DNA from: Luteimonas sp. RC10
Lineage (GTDB): Bacteria > Pseudomonadota > Gammaproteobacteria > Xanthomonadales > Xanthomonadaceae
Assembly (NCBI RefSeq): GCF_014192745.1
Contig: NZ_JACHYJ010000005.1
Span: 186,001-250,000, forward strand
Direction of reading: 5' to 3'
DNA length: 64,000 nt
The notes beneath the pieces were generated by a model. The model was not told the origin of the DNA and did no database searches. It saw nothing but the letters and a program-made list of their open reading frames with translations. The stretch's first letter is position 1. The number at the start of each line of letters is the position of its first letter. Shown here in pieces: positions 18,758-28,160 of the stretch. Made by a program: the position numbers and the translations under genes.

Positions 18758-20191
18758 ATGGAGCATCATCGAGATCGGCTGCGCATTGCAGCATCGGCCA
18801 TGCTGTTGGCGGTCGTCGCGACCGCCAATGCGGGCCTCACGCGGCCCGAGGCGCCGAATGGCGCGCCGGCTTCGGCGCAGGCCCACAGGAGCGCACATGC
18901 GCCAGGCTCGGGCGCACGCTTGGTCAAATCAGCGCCCCTCGCACGCGCCGGCGCGGCAGTGCCTCGACGCGCCAAAGCGGTCTACGTGCCGGTCCCGCTG
19001 CAGGCGACGATCGATCGCGTGCAGCCGATGACCGGCATCGTGCTGTGGAACGACAATGCGTCGGGCCTGGCGGCGCTCGGCGACGATGTGCAACTGGAAT
19101 TCGCCTACTTCAAGTACAGCGACGTCGTCACCGGGCCGGGTACCTACAACTGGGCGCCGGTCGACGCCCGGCTGGCATCGGCGGCGGCGCGTGGCCATCA
19201 GATGATCGTGCGCTTCCACGACACCTATCCCGGCCACACCACGATCTCGATTCCGAGCCACGTCGCCAACGCCGCCGATCATGTGATCGGCTATCAGAGT
19301 GTCGAAGGCGAGCAGACCTTCGTGCCCGACTGGCGCTCGGCCACCTTGCGGGCCTTCATTCTCGACTTCTACAGCAAATTCGCGCAGCGCTACGACCTCG
19401 ATCCGCGGCTCGCCTTCCTGCAGGTCGGCTTCGGTTCCTATGCCGAGTACCACCTGTGGGACGGGCCGCTGACCCTGGGCCGGACGTTCCCGTCGAAGGC
19501 GTTCCAGCAGCAGTTCCTGGAGCATCTGGGCGCGACCTTCGCGCAGACCTCCTGGTCGCTGTCGATCGATGCGGCGAGCGCGACCTACTCGCCGTTCTCC
19601 GCCGTGTCGTCGTTGCGGCAGTTGCGCTTCGGGCTGTTCGATGACTCCTTCATGCACGAGACGCATTCGAGCAGCAACAGCGAGTACAACCGCGCCTCAT
19701 GGCTGTTCTTCGGCAACACCCGCTACCAGGACAGCCCGGCGGGCGGCGAGTTCAATTACTACAGCGACTACGACCAGGCCCATGTGCTCGACCCCAACGG
19801 GCCCTGGGGGCGCAGTTTCGAGTCCTTTGCCTCGCAGTACCGCATCAGCTACATGATCGGCAACGACCAGCCGGGCTATCAGACGCGCGCTCGGATCCGA
19901 CAGGCCGCGCTGGCGACGGGCTACGCGTTCCGGATCACGGCGCTGTCGAGCGATGGCGAATGCGTGCAGATGTCGGTGCGCAACGAAGGCGTCGCGCCGA
20001 TCTACTACGATGCCTGGCCCGCGGTCGACGGCCATCGCCTGGGTACGTCGCTCAAGGGTCTGCTGCCCAACGCCGAGCGTTCTGCGTCGGCCTGCATCGG
20101 CCCGCATGCGATCGCCTCGCTGACGGTTGCGATCGAGAGCGACCGGCTCGTGCCGGGGCAGCAGATCCAATTCAACGCCTCGCTGCCGTAG
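18758..20191 (+). CDS. Secreted TIM-barrel glycosidase-like protein (DUF4832-like)
   Basis: A 477-residue exported protein. The signal peptide (1-25) and a low-complexity linker (to about 74) lead into a barrel-like domain: VLWNDN, GTYNWAPVDARL, MIVRFHDTYPG, then GFGSYAEYHLW with a candidate acid Glu230, and FGLFDDSFMHE with Asp295/Asp296/Glu301 as second acids. The order resembles clan-A glycoside hydrolases, with a C-terminal beta domain (about 390-477) like DUF4832. No enzymatic activity is established that I know of. A GGGAGGGG ribosome site fixes the ATG. It lies just downstream of the receptor and probably releases or trims the glycan that the receptor imports. Confidence 0.7.
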   Translation: MEHHRDRLRIAASAMLLAVVATANAGLTRPEAPNGAPASAQAHRSAHAPGSGARLVKSAPLARAGAAVPRRAKAVYVPVPLQATIDRVQPMTGIVLWNDNASGLAALGDDVQLEFAYFKYSDVVTGPGTYNWAPVDARLASAAARGHQMIVRFHDTYPGHTTISIPSHVANAADHVIGYQSVEGEQTFVPDWRSATLRAFILDFYSKFAQRYDLDPRLAFLQVGFGSYAEYHLWDGPLTLGRTFPSKAFQQQFLEHLGATFAQTSWSLSIDAASATYSPFSAVSSLRQLRFGLFDDSFMHETHSSSNSEYNRASWLFFGNTRYQDSPAGGEFNYYSDYDQAHVLDPNGPWGRSFESFASQYRISYMIGNDQPGYQTRARIRQAALATGYAFRITALSSDGECVQMSVRNEGVAPIYYDAWPAVDGHRLGTSLKGLLPNAERSASACIGPHAIASLTVAIESDRLVPGQQIQFNASLP

Positions 20192-20227
20192 GCCAGGCGT
20201 GGGGCCGGGCGGCTGGCCCACCAACGA

Positions 20228-20253
20228 GAACGGGCGCCGCAAGGCGCCCGTTC
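20228..20253. terminator. Hairpin between convergent genes
   Basis: A perfect 11-bp stem GAACGGGCGCC / GGCGCCCGTTC with a GCAA tetraloop lies between the secreted protein and ahcY, which converge here. It lacks a long T tail on either side, so it may be a weak bidirectional terminator. Confidence 0.6.
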
Positions 20254-20281
20254 GTCGTGTCACTGCAGTGGTGCGGATCGC

Positions 20282-21742
20282 TCAGTAGCGGTAGTGATCC
20301 GGCTTGAACGGACCTTCGACCGGCACGCCGATGTAGTCGGCCTGGGCCTGGGTGAGCTTGGTCAGCTTGACGCCGATCTTCTCCAGGTGGAGGCGGGCCA
20401 CTTCCTCGTCGAGGTGCTTGGGCAGCAGGTAGACCTTCTTCTCGTAGCGGTCCTTGTTCGCCCACAGGTCGATCTGGGCCAGGGTCTGGTTGGCGAACGA
20501 GTTGGACATCACGAAGCTCGGGTGGCCGGTGGCGCAGCCCAGGTTCACCAGACGGCCATCGGCGAGCAGGAAGATCGCACGGCCGTCCGGGAAGACGTAC
20601 TTGTCGACCTGCGGCTTGATGTTGATCTGCTGCACGCCCGCCAGCGCCTTGAGCGCATCGACCTGGATCTCGTTGTCGAAGTGGCCGATGTTGCAGACGA
20701 TCGCCTGATCCTTCATCGCCTGCAGGTGCTCGGCGGTGATGATGTCCTTGTTGCCGGTGGTGGTGACATAGACGTCGCCGCGGCCGAGCGTGCTCTCGAT
20801 CGTGTTGACTTCAAAGCCTTCCATCGCCGCCTGCAGCGCGCAGATCGGATCGATCTCGGTCACCACGACGCGGGCGCCGTAGGCGCGCAGCGAGGCGGCG
20901 CAGCCCTTGCCGACGTCGCCGTAGCCGCAGACCACCGCAACCTTGCCGGCCAGCATCACGTCCATCGCGCGCTTGAGGCCGTCGGCCAGCGATTCGCGGC
21001 AGCCGTAGAGGTTGTCGAACTTGGACTTGGTGACCGAATCGTTGACGTTGATCGCCGGCACCAGCAGCGTGCCGGCCTGGGCCAGCTGGTAGAGACGGTG
21101 CACGCCGGTGGTGGTTTCCTCGGAGACGCCCTTCCAGTCGGCGACCACGCGCGTCCAGTAGCCCGGACGTTCGTTGGCCACGCGCTTGAGCAGCGCCTTG
21201 ATGACCTGTTCTTCGTGCGAGCTCGCGGGCTCGTCGACCCAGGTGCTGCCGTTCTCGAGCTCGTAGCCCTTGTGGATCAGCAGCGTGACGTCGCCGCCGT
21301 CGTCGACCACCAGCTCCGGACCGGTCAGCGTGCCGTCGGCCAGGGTGAAGGTCAGCGCGTCCAGCGTGCAGTCCCAGTATTCCTCCAGCGTCTCGCCCTT
21401 CCAGGCGAACACCGGCGTGCCGGTCGCGGCGATCGCGGCGGCGGCGTGGTCCTGGGTCGAGAAGATATTGCACGAGGCCCAGCGCACGTCGGCGCCGATG
21501 TCCTTGAGCGTCTCGATCAGCACCGCGGTCTGGATGGTCATGTGCAGCGAGCCGGTCACGCGCACGCCCTTGAGCGGCTGGGTGGCGGCGTGCTTGCGGC
21601 GGATCGACATCAGGCCCGGCATCTCGTGCTCGGCGATGTCGAGTTCCTTGCGGCCCCAGTCGGCCAGCGAGATGTCGGCGACCTTGTAGTCGCCATCCTG
21701 GGAGAAGGCGCGCTCGGCGCCGGACTTCAACTGTGCGTTCAT
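20282..21742 (-). CDS. ahcY: S-adenosylhomocysteinase (SAH hydrolase)
   Basis: AhcY hydrolyses S-adenosylhomocysteine to adenosine and homocysteine, removing the product inhibitor of methyltransferases. The 486-residue protein has [15 protein letters not shown], the Cys-containing [17 protein letters not shown], the NAD site [15 protein letters not shown], and ends KPDHYRY as in family members. The start is the ATG at 21742 ([10 protein letters not shown]). The frame stays open far upstream, but that stretch is the SAH riboswitch and not protein. Expression should rise with SAH. Confidence 0.97.
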   Translation of the reverse strand: MNAQLKSGAERAFSQDGDYKVADISLADWGRKELDIAEHEMPGLMSIRRKHAATQPLKGVRVTGSLHMTIQTAVLIETLKDIGADVRWASCNIFSTQDHAAAAIAATGTPVFAWKGETLEEYWDCTLDALTFTLADGTLTGPELVVDDGGDVTLLIHKGYELENGSTWVDEPASSHEEQVIKALLKRVANERPGYWTRVVADWKGVSEETTTGVHRLYQLAQAGTLLVPAINVNDSVTKSKFDNLYGCRESLADGLKRAMDVMLAGKVAVVCGYGDVGKGCAASLRAYGARVVVTEIDPICALQAAMEGFEVNTIESTLGRGDVYVTTTGNKDIITAEHLQAMKDQAIVCNIGHFDNEIQVDALKALAGVQQINIKPQVDKYVFPDGRAIFLLADGRLVNLGCATGHPSFVMSNSFANQTLAQIDLWANKDRYEKKVYLLPKHLDEEVARLHLEKIGVKLTKLTQAQADYIGVPVEGPFKPDHYRY

Positions 21743-21784
21743 TGCATGCTCCCTACGGAATGCGATCGATGCATTCGCGATGAC

Positions 21785-21890
21785 GGGCGCCGTTCGCAGG
21801 GCACCTGCGCCGAGCCTGGCCATCGCAGCGCCCGCTTGCGCGGGGGCGTGTCGTGGACGAAGCCACGCGATGGTCGCAGCGCCCCTCGGC
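21785..21890 (-). promoter_or_regulatory. SAH riboswitch upstream of ahcY
   Basis: On the minus strand the leader reads GCCGAGG-GGCGCTGCGACC at its 5' end (21890 downward). Further on it has CCAGGCTCGGC, which pairs back with the GCCGAG arm, and closes with AACGGCGCC. A variable GC hairpin lies between. This is the layout of the SAH riboswitch (conserved GGCGCTGC and AGGCTCGG), which turns on ahcY when SAH accumulates. It ends about 43 bp before the start codon. Confidence 0.88.
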
Positions 21891-22151
21891 GAGGCGGACC
21901 GCCATTCTATCGCAGCACGCCACTGGAGGCGGGTCAGGCCTGGAACGCGTCCCGAAGGCACTCCCGAGATTCAGGCGCCGACCATGCGCGCCGCGGTTGC
22001 CGGCGATCCCTTGCTGCGATGTCGCGCAGGCCCCAGGCCCGCACGGCGATGTCGCACAAGTCCCGTCGGTCGCGGGCCCCTGACCGCTACACGGTGCGAT
22101 GCGGCAGGTATGCTCGACGGCCTCGTGTGCTTTTTTACGGATCGCCTTCTG

Positions 22152-24653
22152 ATGCCTGCAACGACCGCCCGTCGCCGATTGTTCCTCGCCGTCTCCGCCA
22201 CCTTGCTCGTCGCCTCGCTCGGCGTCGCCCCCGCATTCGCGCAGACCGCGCCGGCGGTCGTCTCCGAGGATGGCGGCTACCAACTGCCGCCCGAAGCATT
22301 GCGCGCGATCGTCGACGCGCCGCGTCCGCCGCGCCTGTTGTTGAGTCCCAAGCGCGACCTGGCCGCCTTCCTGCAGACGCCGGCGCTGCCGTCGATCGCC
22401 GAGGTCTCCCAGCCCGAGCTCAAGCTCGGTGGCATCCGGATCAATCCCAAGACCTACTCGGCCAGCCGTGCCTCGTACGTCAGCGATGTCTGGCTCAAGC
22501 CGATCGACGGTGGCGCCGAGCAGCGCATCGCGGGCCTGCCCGAGCCGCTGTCACTGGCCTCGCTGTTGTGGTCGCCCGACCAGCGCCACATCGCCTTCAG
22601 CCAGGTCGACACGCACGCGGGCGAAGTGCAGCTGTGGCTGGTCGACGTGGCGACGCGGCAGGCGCGGCGCCTGCTGTCCCAGCCGCTCAACGCCGTCGTC
22701 GGCAATGGCTTCGAATGGATGCCTGATGGGCAATCGCTGCTGGTGCGGCTGCGCCCGCAAGGGCAGGGCGCAGCGCCGCAGGACGACGGCGTTCCGGCCG
22801 GCCCCAACGTCCAGGAGACCGGCGCCGGCGGCACCGTGCAGCAGTTGCGGACCTACCAGGATCTGCTGCGCAGCGAGCAGGATGCGCGCGTGTTCGCGCA
22901 TTACATGACCAGCCAGCTCGCGCGCGTGTCGCTTGATGGCACGGTGTCGCCGATCGGCGCGCCCGGCCTGACCGTCAGCGCCACCGCATCGCCCGACGGG
23001 CGTCATCTGCTGCGCCAGCAGATCGATCGGCCGTTCTCCTACCAGGTGCCGTACACCCGGTTCCCGCGCCGGATCGAGGTGGTCGGACTCGATGGCCAGG
23101 TCCAGCACACGGTGGCACGCCTGCCGCTGGTCGAGGGTCTGCCGGTCGGCAACGACGCGGTGCCCACCGGCGTGCGTTCGGTCGCCTGGCGCAGCGACGC
23201 ACCGGCGACGCTGGTCTGGGCCGAGGCGCAGGACGGCGGCGATCCGGCGCGCGAGGTCGCGGTGCGCGACATCGTCTATGCGCAGGCCGCGCCGTTCCGC
23301 ACCAAGCCGAGCGAACTTGCACAGCTGTCGATGCGTTACGCCGGCACGCAATGGGGCAATGGTGAACTTGCGCTGCTGACCGAGTACTGGTGGAAGACCC
23401 GCCGGATCCGCGAGTGGCGCCTGCATCCCGATGGCGGCGCCGCGCCGGTGCTGGTGCGCGACGGCTCCTACGAGGATCGCTATGCCGACCCGGGCATGGC
23501 GGTGACGATGCCCGACGACAACGGCAACAGCCGGCTGCTGATCGCCGCCGACGGCCAGAGCATTTACCGCATCGGCGACGGCGCGTCGGAAGAGGGCGAC
23601 CGGCCGTTCCTGGACCGGCAGCACCTGGCCGACGGCCGCACCGAGCGGCTGTTCCATTCGCAGGCGCCGGCGTATGAGGCGCCGGTCGCGGTGCTCGACG
23701 CACAGGCCACGCGGCTGCTGACCACCCGCGAGACCCCGGCCGAGCCGGCGAACTTCCTGCTGCGGCGCCTGGACGACGCCGATGCCGCACCGACGGCGCT
23801 GACCGCGTTCGCGCATCCCACGCCGCAGCTGCGCGACGTGCACAAGGAGCTGGTCCGCTTCAAGCGCAAGGACGGCGTCGACCTGAGCGGCACGCTGTAC
23901 CTGCCGCCGGGCTACGACGCACAGCGCGACGGCCCCTTGCCGCTGCTGATGTGGGCCTATCCGGGCGAGTTCAAATCCGCAGACGCCGCGAGCCAGGTGA
24001 CCGATTCGCCGTATCGGTTCAACGCGGTCGGCTACTGGGGACCGCAGGCGTTCCTGGCGATGGGCTATGCGGTGTTCGCCGATGTCTCGATGCCGATCAT
24101 CGGCGAAGGCAATGCCGAACCCAACGACACCTACATCGAGCAACTGGTCGCCAGCGCCGAGGCCGCTGTGGACGAGGTCGTGCGCCGCGGTGTGGCCGAT
24201 CGTCGTCGGATCGCGATCGGCGGGCATTCCTACGGCGCGTTCATGACCGGCAACCTGCTGGCGCACTCGCGGCTGTTCGCCGCCGGTATCGCGCGCAGTG
24301 GCGCCTACAACCGCACGCTCACGCCGTTCGGCTTCCAGGCCGAGGAGCGCAACTACTGGCAGGCCCAGGACACCTATCTGCGCATGTCGCCGTTCAACTA
24401 CGCCGGGCAGATCAAGGATCCGATCCTGCTGATCCACGGCGAAGAGGACAACAATTCGGGCACGTTCCCGATGCAGAGCGAGCGCATGTTTGCCGCGATC
24501 AAGGGCCTGGGCGGCAACGCCCGGCTGGTGATGCTGCCCAAGGAATCGCACGGCTACCGGGCCCGCGAATCGATCCTGCACATGCTCTATGAGACCAATG
24601 CCTGGCTCGATCGTTACGTGAAGCATCGCCCCGACGCGCCCGCGGCGCCGTAG
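22152..24653 (+). CDS. Secreted S9-family peptidase (glutamyl endopeptidase/acylaminoacyl-like)
   Basis: An 833-residue serine peptidase of the prolyl-oligopeptidase clan. It has a signal peptide (1-30, ending AFAQ), a long beta-propeller region (about 50-560) and a C-terminal alpha/beta-hydrolase domain. The visible triad is Ser693 in GGHSYGAF, Asp766 in HGEEDNN and His800 in KESHGY. Its overall form resembles periplasmic S9D-type enzymes. It probably degrades oligopeptides outside the cytoplasm. I chose the ATG at 22152 because the signal peptide begins there. An in-frame ATG at 22110 is possible. It is divergent from ahcY and monocistronic. Confidence 0.9.
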   Translation: MPATTARRRLFLAVSATLLVASLGVAPAFAQTAPAVVSEDGGYQLPPEALRAIVDAPRPPRLLLSPKRDLAAFLQTPALPSIAEVSQPELKLGGIRINPKTYSASRASYVSDVWLKPIDGGAEQRIAGLPEPLSLASLLWSPDQRHIAFSQVDTHAGEVQLWLVDVATRQARRLLSQPLNAVVGNGFEWMPDGQSLLVRLRPQGQGAAPQDDGVPAGPNVQETGAGGTVQQLRTYQDLLRSEQDARVFAHYMTSQLARVSLDGTVSPIGAPGLTVSATASPDGRHLLRQQIDRPFSYQVPYTRFPRRIEVVGLDGQVQHTVARLPLVEGLPVGNDAVPTGVRSVAWRSDAPATLVWAEAQDGGDPAREVAVRDIVYAQAAPFRTKPSELAQLSMRYAGTQWGNGELALLTEYWWKTRRIREWRLHPDGGAAPVLVRDGSYEDRYADPGMAVTMPDDNGNSRLLIAADGQSIYRIGDGASEEGDRPFLDRQHLADGRTERLFHSQAPAYEAPVAVLDAQATRLLTTRETPAEPANFLLRRLDDADAAPTALTAFAHPTPQLRDVHKELVRFKRKDGVDLSGTLYLPPGYDAQRDGPLPLLMWAYPGEFKSADAASQVTDSPYRFNAVGYWGPQAFLAMGYAVFADVSMPIIGEGNAEPNDTYIEQLVASAEAAVDEVVRRGVADRRRIAIGGHSYGAFMTGNLLAHSRLFAAGIARSGAYNRTLTPFGFQAEERNYWQAQDTYLRMSPFNYAGQIKDPILLIHGEEDNNSGTFPMQSERMFAAIKGLGGNARLVMLPKESHGYRARESILHMLYETNAWLDRYVKHRPDAPAAP

Positions 24654-24701
24654 CCGCGCTGCCGCCGCAACGCCCGATCATGTCGGGCGTTGCGGTCGTC
24701 G

Positions 24702-25451
24702 TCAGCGCGGGGCGTTGCCTGGCGCCCACGGCGGCGCCGGCAATGCGGCGACCGCCTCGCGCAGGCTGTCGTTCCAGCGCTCGCGGATCGAGCGCAGGTA
24801 GGCATCCTCGTCCTCGAAGCGTTGCTGGATCTCCAGCTGCAGGCTGTCGCGGCGATAGACCGCCAGATCGATCGGTGTGCCGACCGACAGGTTCGAGCGG
24901 ATCGTCGAGTCGAATGACACCAGCGTGCACTTGGTCGCGGTGACCAGGTCGGTCTGCCGGGTCACCACCCGGTCGAGGATCGGCTTGCCGAACTTGATCT
25001 CGCCGGTCTGGAAGAACGGGGTCTCGGGCGTGCTCTCGATGAAGTTGCCTTCCGAGTACACCAGGAACAGCCGCGGCGGCTCGCCGCGGATCTGGCCGCC
25101 GACGATGAACGTGCCGCTGGGATCGATCCCGCTGTCACGCAGGTAGGCTTCGTCGCGGGCGCGGATCTCGCGCATCGCATCGCCGATCGCCTGGGCGACC
25201 TGGAACATCGACTGCGCGTTGCGGATGCCCGGCGTCGCCGGTTCGTGCCGGTCGCGATGCTCGATCAGGTTGAGCACGTTCTGGGTCAGCGACAGGTTGC
25301 CGGCCGACAAGGTCACGACCACATAGGCGCCGGTTTCGGCGAAGACCCGCATCTTGCCGGCACGGCGGACATGGTCGACGCCCGCGTTGGTGCGCGAGTC
25401 GGAGGCCAGCACGAGCCCCTCGTCGAGGTTGAGGCCGATGCAATAGGTCAT
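24702..25451 (-). CDS. Anbu, proteasome-like peptidase
   Basis: A 249-residue member of the bacterial proteasome homologue Anbu (BPH) family, Ntn-hydrolases related to HslV. After Met removal Thr1 (MTYCIGLNL) would be the nucleophile, with Asp in LASDSRTNAGVD (about 18) and Lys in AGKMRVF (about 33), as in proteasomal subunits. The ATG at 25451 exposes this Thr, so a longer in-frame start 11 codons upstream is rejected. It is the last gene of an operon with alpha-E and ATP-grasp genes, the known Anbu neighbourhood. Physiological substrates are unknown. Confidence 0.9.
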   Translation of the reverse strand: MTYCIGLNLDEGLVLASDSRTNAGVDHVRRAGKMRVFAETGAYVVVTLSAGNLSLTQNVLNLIEHRDRHEPATPGIRNAQSMFQVAQAIGDAMREIRARDEAYLRDSGIDPSGTFIVGGQIRGEPPRLFLVYSEGNFIESTPETPFFQTGEIKFGKPILDRVVTRQTDLVTATKCTLVSFDSTIRSNLSVGTPIDLAVYRRDSLQLEIQQRFEDEDAYLRSIRERWNDSLREAVAALPAPPWAPGNAPR

Positions 25452-25515
25452 GGGCGGGGCGGGTACAGCGGAGCGGACGGCCATTGTGCCCGCTGCGCGG
25501 GCGGCATGGCACCCG

Positions 25516-26523
25516 TCAGGCCGTGGTCTGCCAGGGGGCCTGAACCTGCGTCTGCGCCGGTGCCGGTACGGCGCGGGTGGTCATGAACTGATGGTGGATC
25601 TCCGCGCCCAGTCGGGTCAGCCGGGTCATCGTGTCCTGCAGCCACGGCTCCAGTCCGCCGGCGATGATCTCGTCCATGCGGGCGTAGCGCGATTGCGCAG
25701 CCAGCGCGCCGGCCTGGCGCGCGACCTCCGCCGATGCCCCGCCGGTCAGCGACTGCAGGATCGAGGAAATCGCCTCGACGCAGGTCTGCAGCGAGCGCGG
25801 ATTGTCGCCGTTGAGCAGCATCAGCGCCGCCACGCCGGCCGGGCTGACCGACTCGCGGTAGAGCCGTCGATAGGTCTCGAACGCCGACAGCGCCTGCAAC
25901 AGCGCGCTCCACTGGAAGTATTGGACCGCGTCGCGCGCCTCGCCGGTCTCCGGCAGTTCGTCGTCGCTGGCAATCATGTCCAGCAGCCGGATCGACCATT
26001 CGGCGCGCTCGATGAACGCCCCCAGTTGCAGGAAATGGTAGCCCTCGCCGCGGCCGAGCGTGCCGATCGTGATGCCGCGAAACGACGCCGAGCGGGTCTT
26101 GACCCATTCGAGCGTGTTGCTCAGCCCGTTGCGGCGCAATTGCGCGGCATCGAGCCTGCGGATCTCCAGCCAGGAGCTGTTGAGGTCCTCGTACATTTCC
26201 GAGGTGATCGCCACGCGCTGGGCGCGCGCGTTCTCGCGTGCGCTGCGGAAGCAGCTGTGGATCGAGCTGGGATTGTCGGGGGCCAGCAGCAGGTGCCCGA
26301 CCACGCCCTCGGCATCGATGCGTCCGTGACGCTCGAGGAACGGCTGCACCAGCCCCAGCGAGTCGAGCGAACGCCGCCAGGCGGCGGCCTGCGCCTTGCC
26401 GCGGTCCAGGCGCTCGGGCAACAAGGCGATACGCTGCGCGACATCGAGCAGGCGCGCGGTGTTCTCGGCGCGTTCCATGCTGCGCGCCACCCAGTACAGA
26501 TCGTTCGCGGTGCGACAGAGCAT
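25516..26523 (-). CDS. Alpha-E domain protein (Anbu operon)
   Basis: A 335-residue all-helical protein beginning MLCRTANDLYWVARSMERAENTAR, which is typical of the alpha-E (DUF403) family. Repeated Glu/Arg helices carry SARENARAQRVAITSEMYE and FIERAEWSIRLLD. It has no known enzymatic activity and is genetically tied to ATP-grasp and Anbu genes, probably as a partner in making or handling a peptide. It starts 10 bp after the ATP-grasp stop and is followed 64 bp later by anbu. Confidence 0.88.
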   Translation of the reverse strand: MLCRTANDLYWVARSMERAENTARLLDVAQRIALLPERLDRGKAQAAAWRRSLDSLGLVQPFLERHGRIDAEGVVGHLLLAPDNPSSIHSCFRSARENARAQRVAITSEMYEDLNSSWLEIRRLDAAQLRRNGLSNTLEWVKTRSASFRGITIGTLGRGEGYHFLQLGAFIERAEWSIRLLDMIASDDELPETGEARDAVQYFQWSALLQALSAFETYRRLYRESVSPAGVAALMLLNGDNPRSLQTCVEAISSILQSLTGGASAEVARQAGALAAQSRYARMDEIIAGGLEPWLQDTMTRLTRLGAEIHHQFMTTRAVPAPAQTQVQAPWQTTA

Positions 26524-26533
26524 GCGTGCGGCC

Positions 26534-27946
26534 TTAGTTTTCCATGATCCAGGTGTCCTTGGTGCCGCCCCCCTGGGACGAATTGACCACCAGCGAGCCC
26601 TCGCGCAGCGCCACTCGCGTCAGTCCCCCCGGCACGACCTGGATGCGGTTGCCGCTGAGGATATAGGGCCGCAGGTCGATGTGGCGGGGTGCCAGCCCGC
26701 TTTCGACGAAGGTCGGGCAGGTCGACAGCGACAACGTGGGCTGGGCGATGTAGTTGCCCGGGTCGGCGAGGATGCGGGCGCGGAATGCCTCGATCTCGGC
26801 CTTCGTCGACGCCGGGCCGACGAGCATGCCGTAGCCGCCGGCGCCGTGGACTTCCTTGACCACGAGCTCGGGCAGGTGCGCCAACGTGTACTTCAGGTCA
26901 TCGGGATTGCGCAGCTGCCAGGTCGGCACGTTGTGCAGGATCGGCTCTTCGCTGAGGTAGTAGCGGATCATCTCCGGCACGAACGGGTACACCGACTTGT
27001 CGTCGCCCACACCGGTGCCCGGCGCATTGGCCAGGGTCACGTTGCCGGCGCGGTAGGCGCCGAACAGCCCGGGCACGCCGAGCATCGATTCGGGCCGGAA
27101 CACCGTCGGGTCGAGGAAGTCATCGTTGATGCGGCGGTAGATCACGTGCACGCGCTGCGCGCCACGCGTGGTCTGCGCATAGACCATGTCGTTCTGCACG
27201 AACAGGTCGGCACCCTCGACCAGTTCCACGCCCATCTGCTGGGCGAGGAACGCATGCTCGAAGTAAGCCGAGTTCGCCGCGCCCGGCGTGAGCACGGCCA
27301 CCACCGGGTTGTCGATATTGGCCGGCGCACATTCGCGCAGCACGTCCAGCAGTGCGTCGGGGTAGCGCTCGACCGGCGCGATCTGCTGGCTGGAGAACAG
27401 CTCGGGCGTCAGGCGCGCCATCATCCGCCGGTTCTCGAGCATGTACGACACGCCCGAGGCGACCCGCAGGTTGTCCTCGAGCACGTAATACTCGCCGTCG
27501 CCGGCGCGCACCAGGTCGATGCCCGAGACGTGCGAATAGGTGTTGCAGGCGACCTGCAGGCCCTGCATCTCCTTGCGGTACTCGCTGTTGTCGAGGACCA
27601 GCGCGGCCGGAATACGGCCATCGCGCAGGATGCGCTGCGGCCCGTAGACATCACCCAGGAACAGGTTCAGCGCGTGGACCCGCTGACGCAGCCCGGCCTC
27701 GAGCATCCGCCACTCGGCGGCCGGCACGATCCTGGGCACGATGTCGAACGGGATCAGACGCTCGGTGCCCGAGTCCTCGCCGTAGACCGAGAAGGTGATG
27801 CCGACGCGGTGGAACGAGATCTCCGCCTCGCGCCGCTTGTGCGCAACCTGCTCGGGCGGAGTGCGTTGCAGCCAGTCTTCGAACGCGCGGTAGTGCGGCC
27901 GGACCGCGCCCTGGGCGTCGCGCATCTCGTCGTAACTGGCTGACAT
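26534..27946 (-). CDS. Circularly permuted ATP-grasp protein (Anbu operon)
   Basis: A 470-residue protein of the permuted ATP-grasp type 2 family (DUF404/DUF407). It has [38 protein letters not shown], and the C-terminal ATP-binding segment [17 protein letters not shown]...[10 protein letters not shown]. Such proteins are predicted to form peptide-like bonds, but a substrate is not established. The ATG at 27946 ([10 protein letters not shown]) is preferred; an in-frame extension to 28102 has no family resemblance. It is the first gene of the three-gene Anbu operon. The transglutaminase gene often present in such operons is missing. Confidence 0.87.
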   Translation of the reverse strand: MSASYDEMRDAQGAVRPHYRAFEDWLQRTPPEQVAHKRREAEISFHRVGITFSVYGEDSGTERLIPFDIVPRIVPAAEWRMLEAGLRQRVHALNLFLGDVYGPQRILRDGRIPAALVLDNSEYRKEMQGLQVACNTYSHVSGIDLVRAGDGEYYVLEDNLRVASGVSYMLENRRMMARLTPELFSSQQIAPVERYPDALLDVLRECAPANIDNPVVAVLTPGAANSAYFEHAFLAQQMGVELVEGADLFVQNDMVYAQTTRGAQRVHVIYRRINDDFLDPTVFRPESMLGVPGLFGAYRAGNVTLANAPGTGVGDDKSVYPFVPEMIRYYLSEEPILHNVPTWQLRNPDDLKYTLAHLPELVVKEVHGAGGYGMLVGPASTKAEIEAFRARILADPGNYIAQPTLSLSTCPTFVESGLAPRHIDLRPYILSGNRIQVVPGGLTRVALREGSLVVNSSQGGGTKDTWIMEN

Positions 27947-28106
27947 CGAAGAAGCGTCCCCTGGCTGTCCCTGGCGCCGCACCATGCGGCCGGACATAGC
28001 ATGTCGCCAGGGCAGTGCACGCCGGGTGAGACGGCCGCCGCCGAGCTCCGGGGAGCTGGGGCGGCCGAAGCGGGTATGTCGCTTGCGCAGACGGGTGGCC
28101 ATAAAC

Positions 28107-28134
28107 GACGACGGGCCGCTTGCGCGGCCCGTCG
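28107..28134 (-). terminator. Terminator-like hairpin after metK
   Basis: A perfect 12-bp stem with a TTGC loop (28107-28118 with 28123-28134) lies 27 bp past the metK stop. On the minus strand it is followed by CGTTTA, a short T-rich tail. Confidence 0.65.
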
Positions 28135-28160
28135 TGGCGAAGCGGTGGAAGGCGCCGGCC

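Noticed and set aside
20294-22726. Long plus-strand open frame opposite ahcY
   Set aside because: ahcY and its riboswitch are certain. The opposite frame is a G+C shadow with no motif.
22551-24626. Long minus-strand open frame opposite the S9 peptidase
   Set aside because: The plus strand encodes an intact signal peptide and catalytic triad. The opposite frame is a codon-bias artefact.
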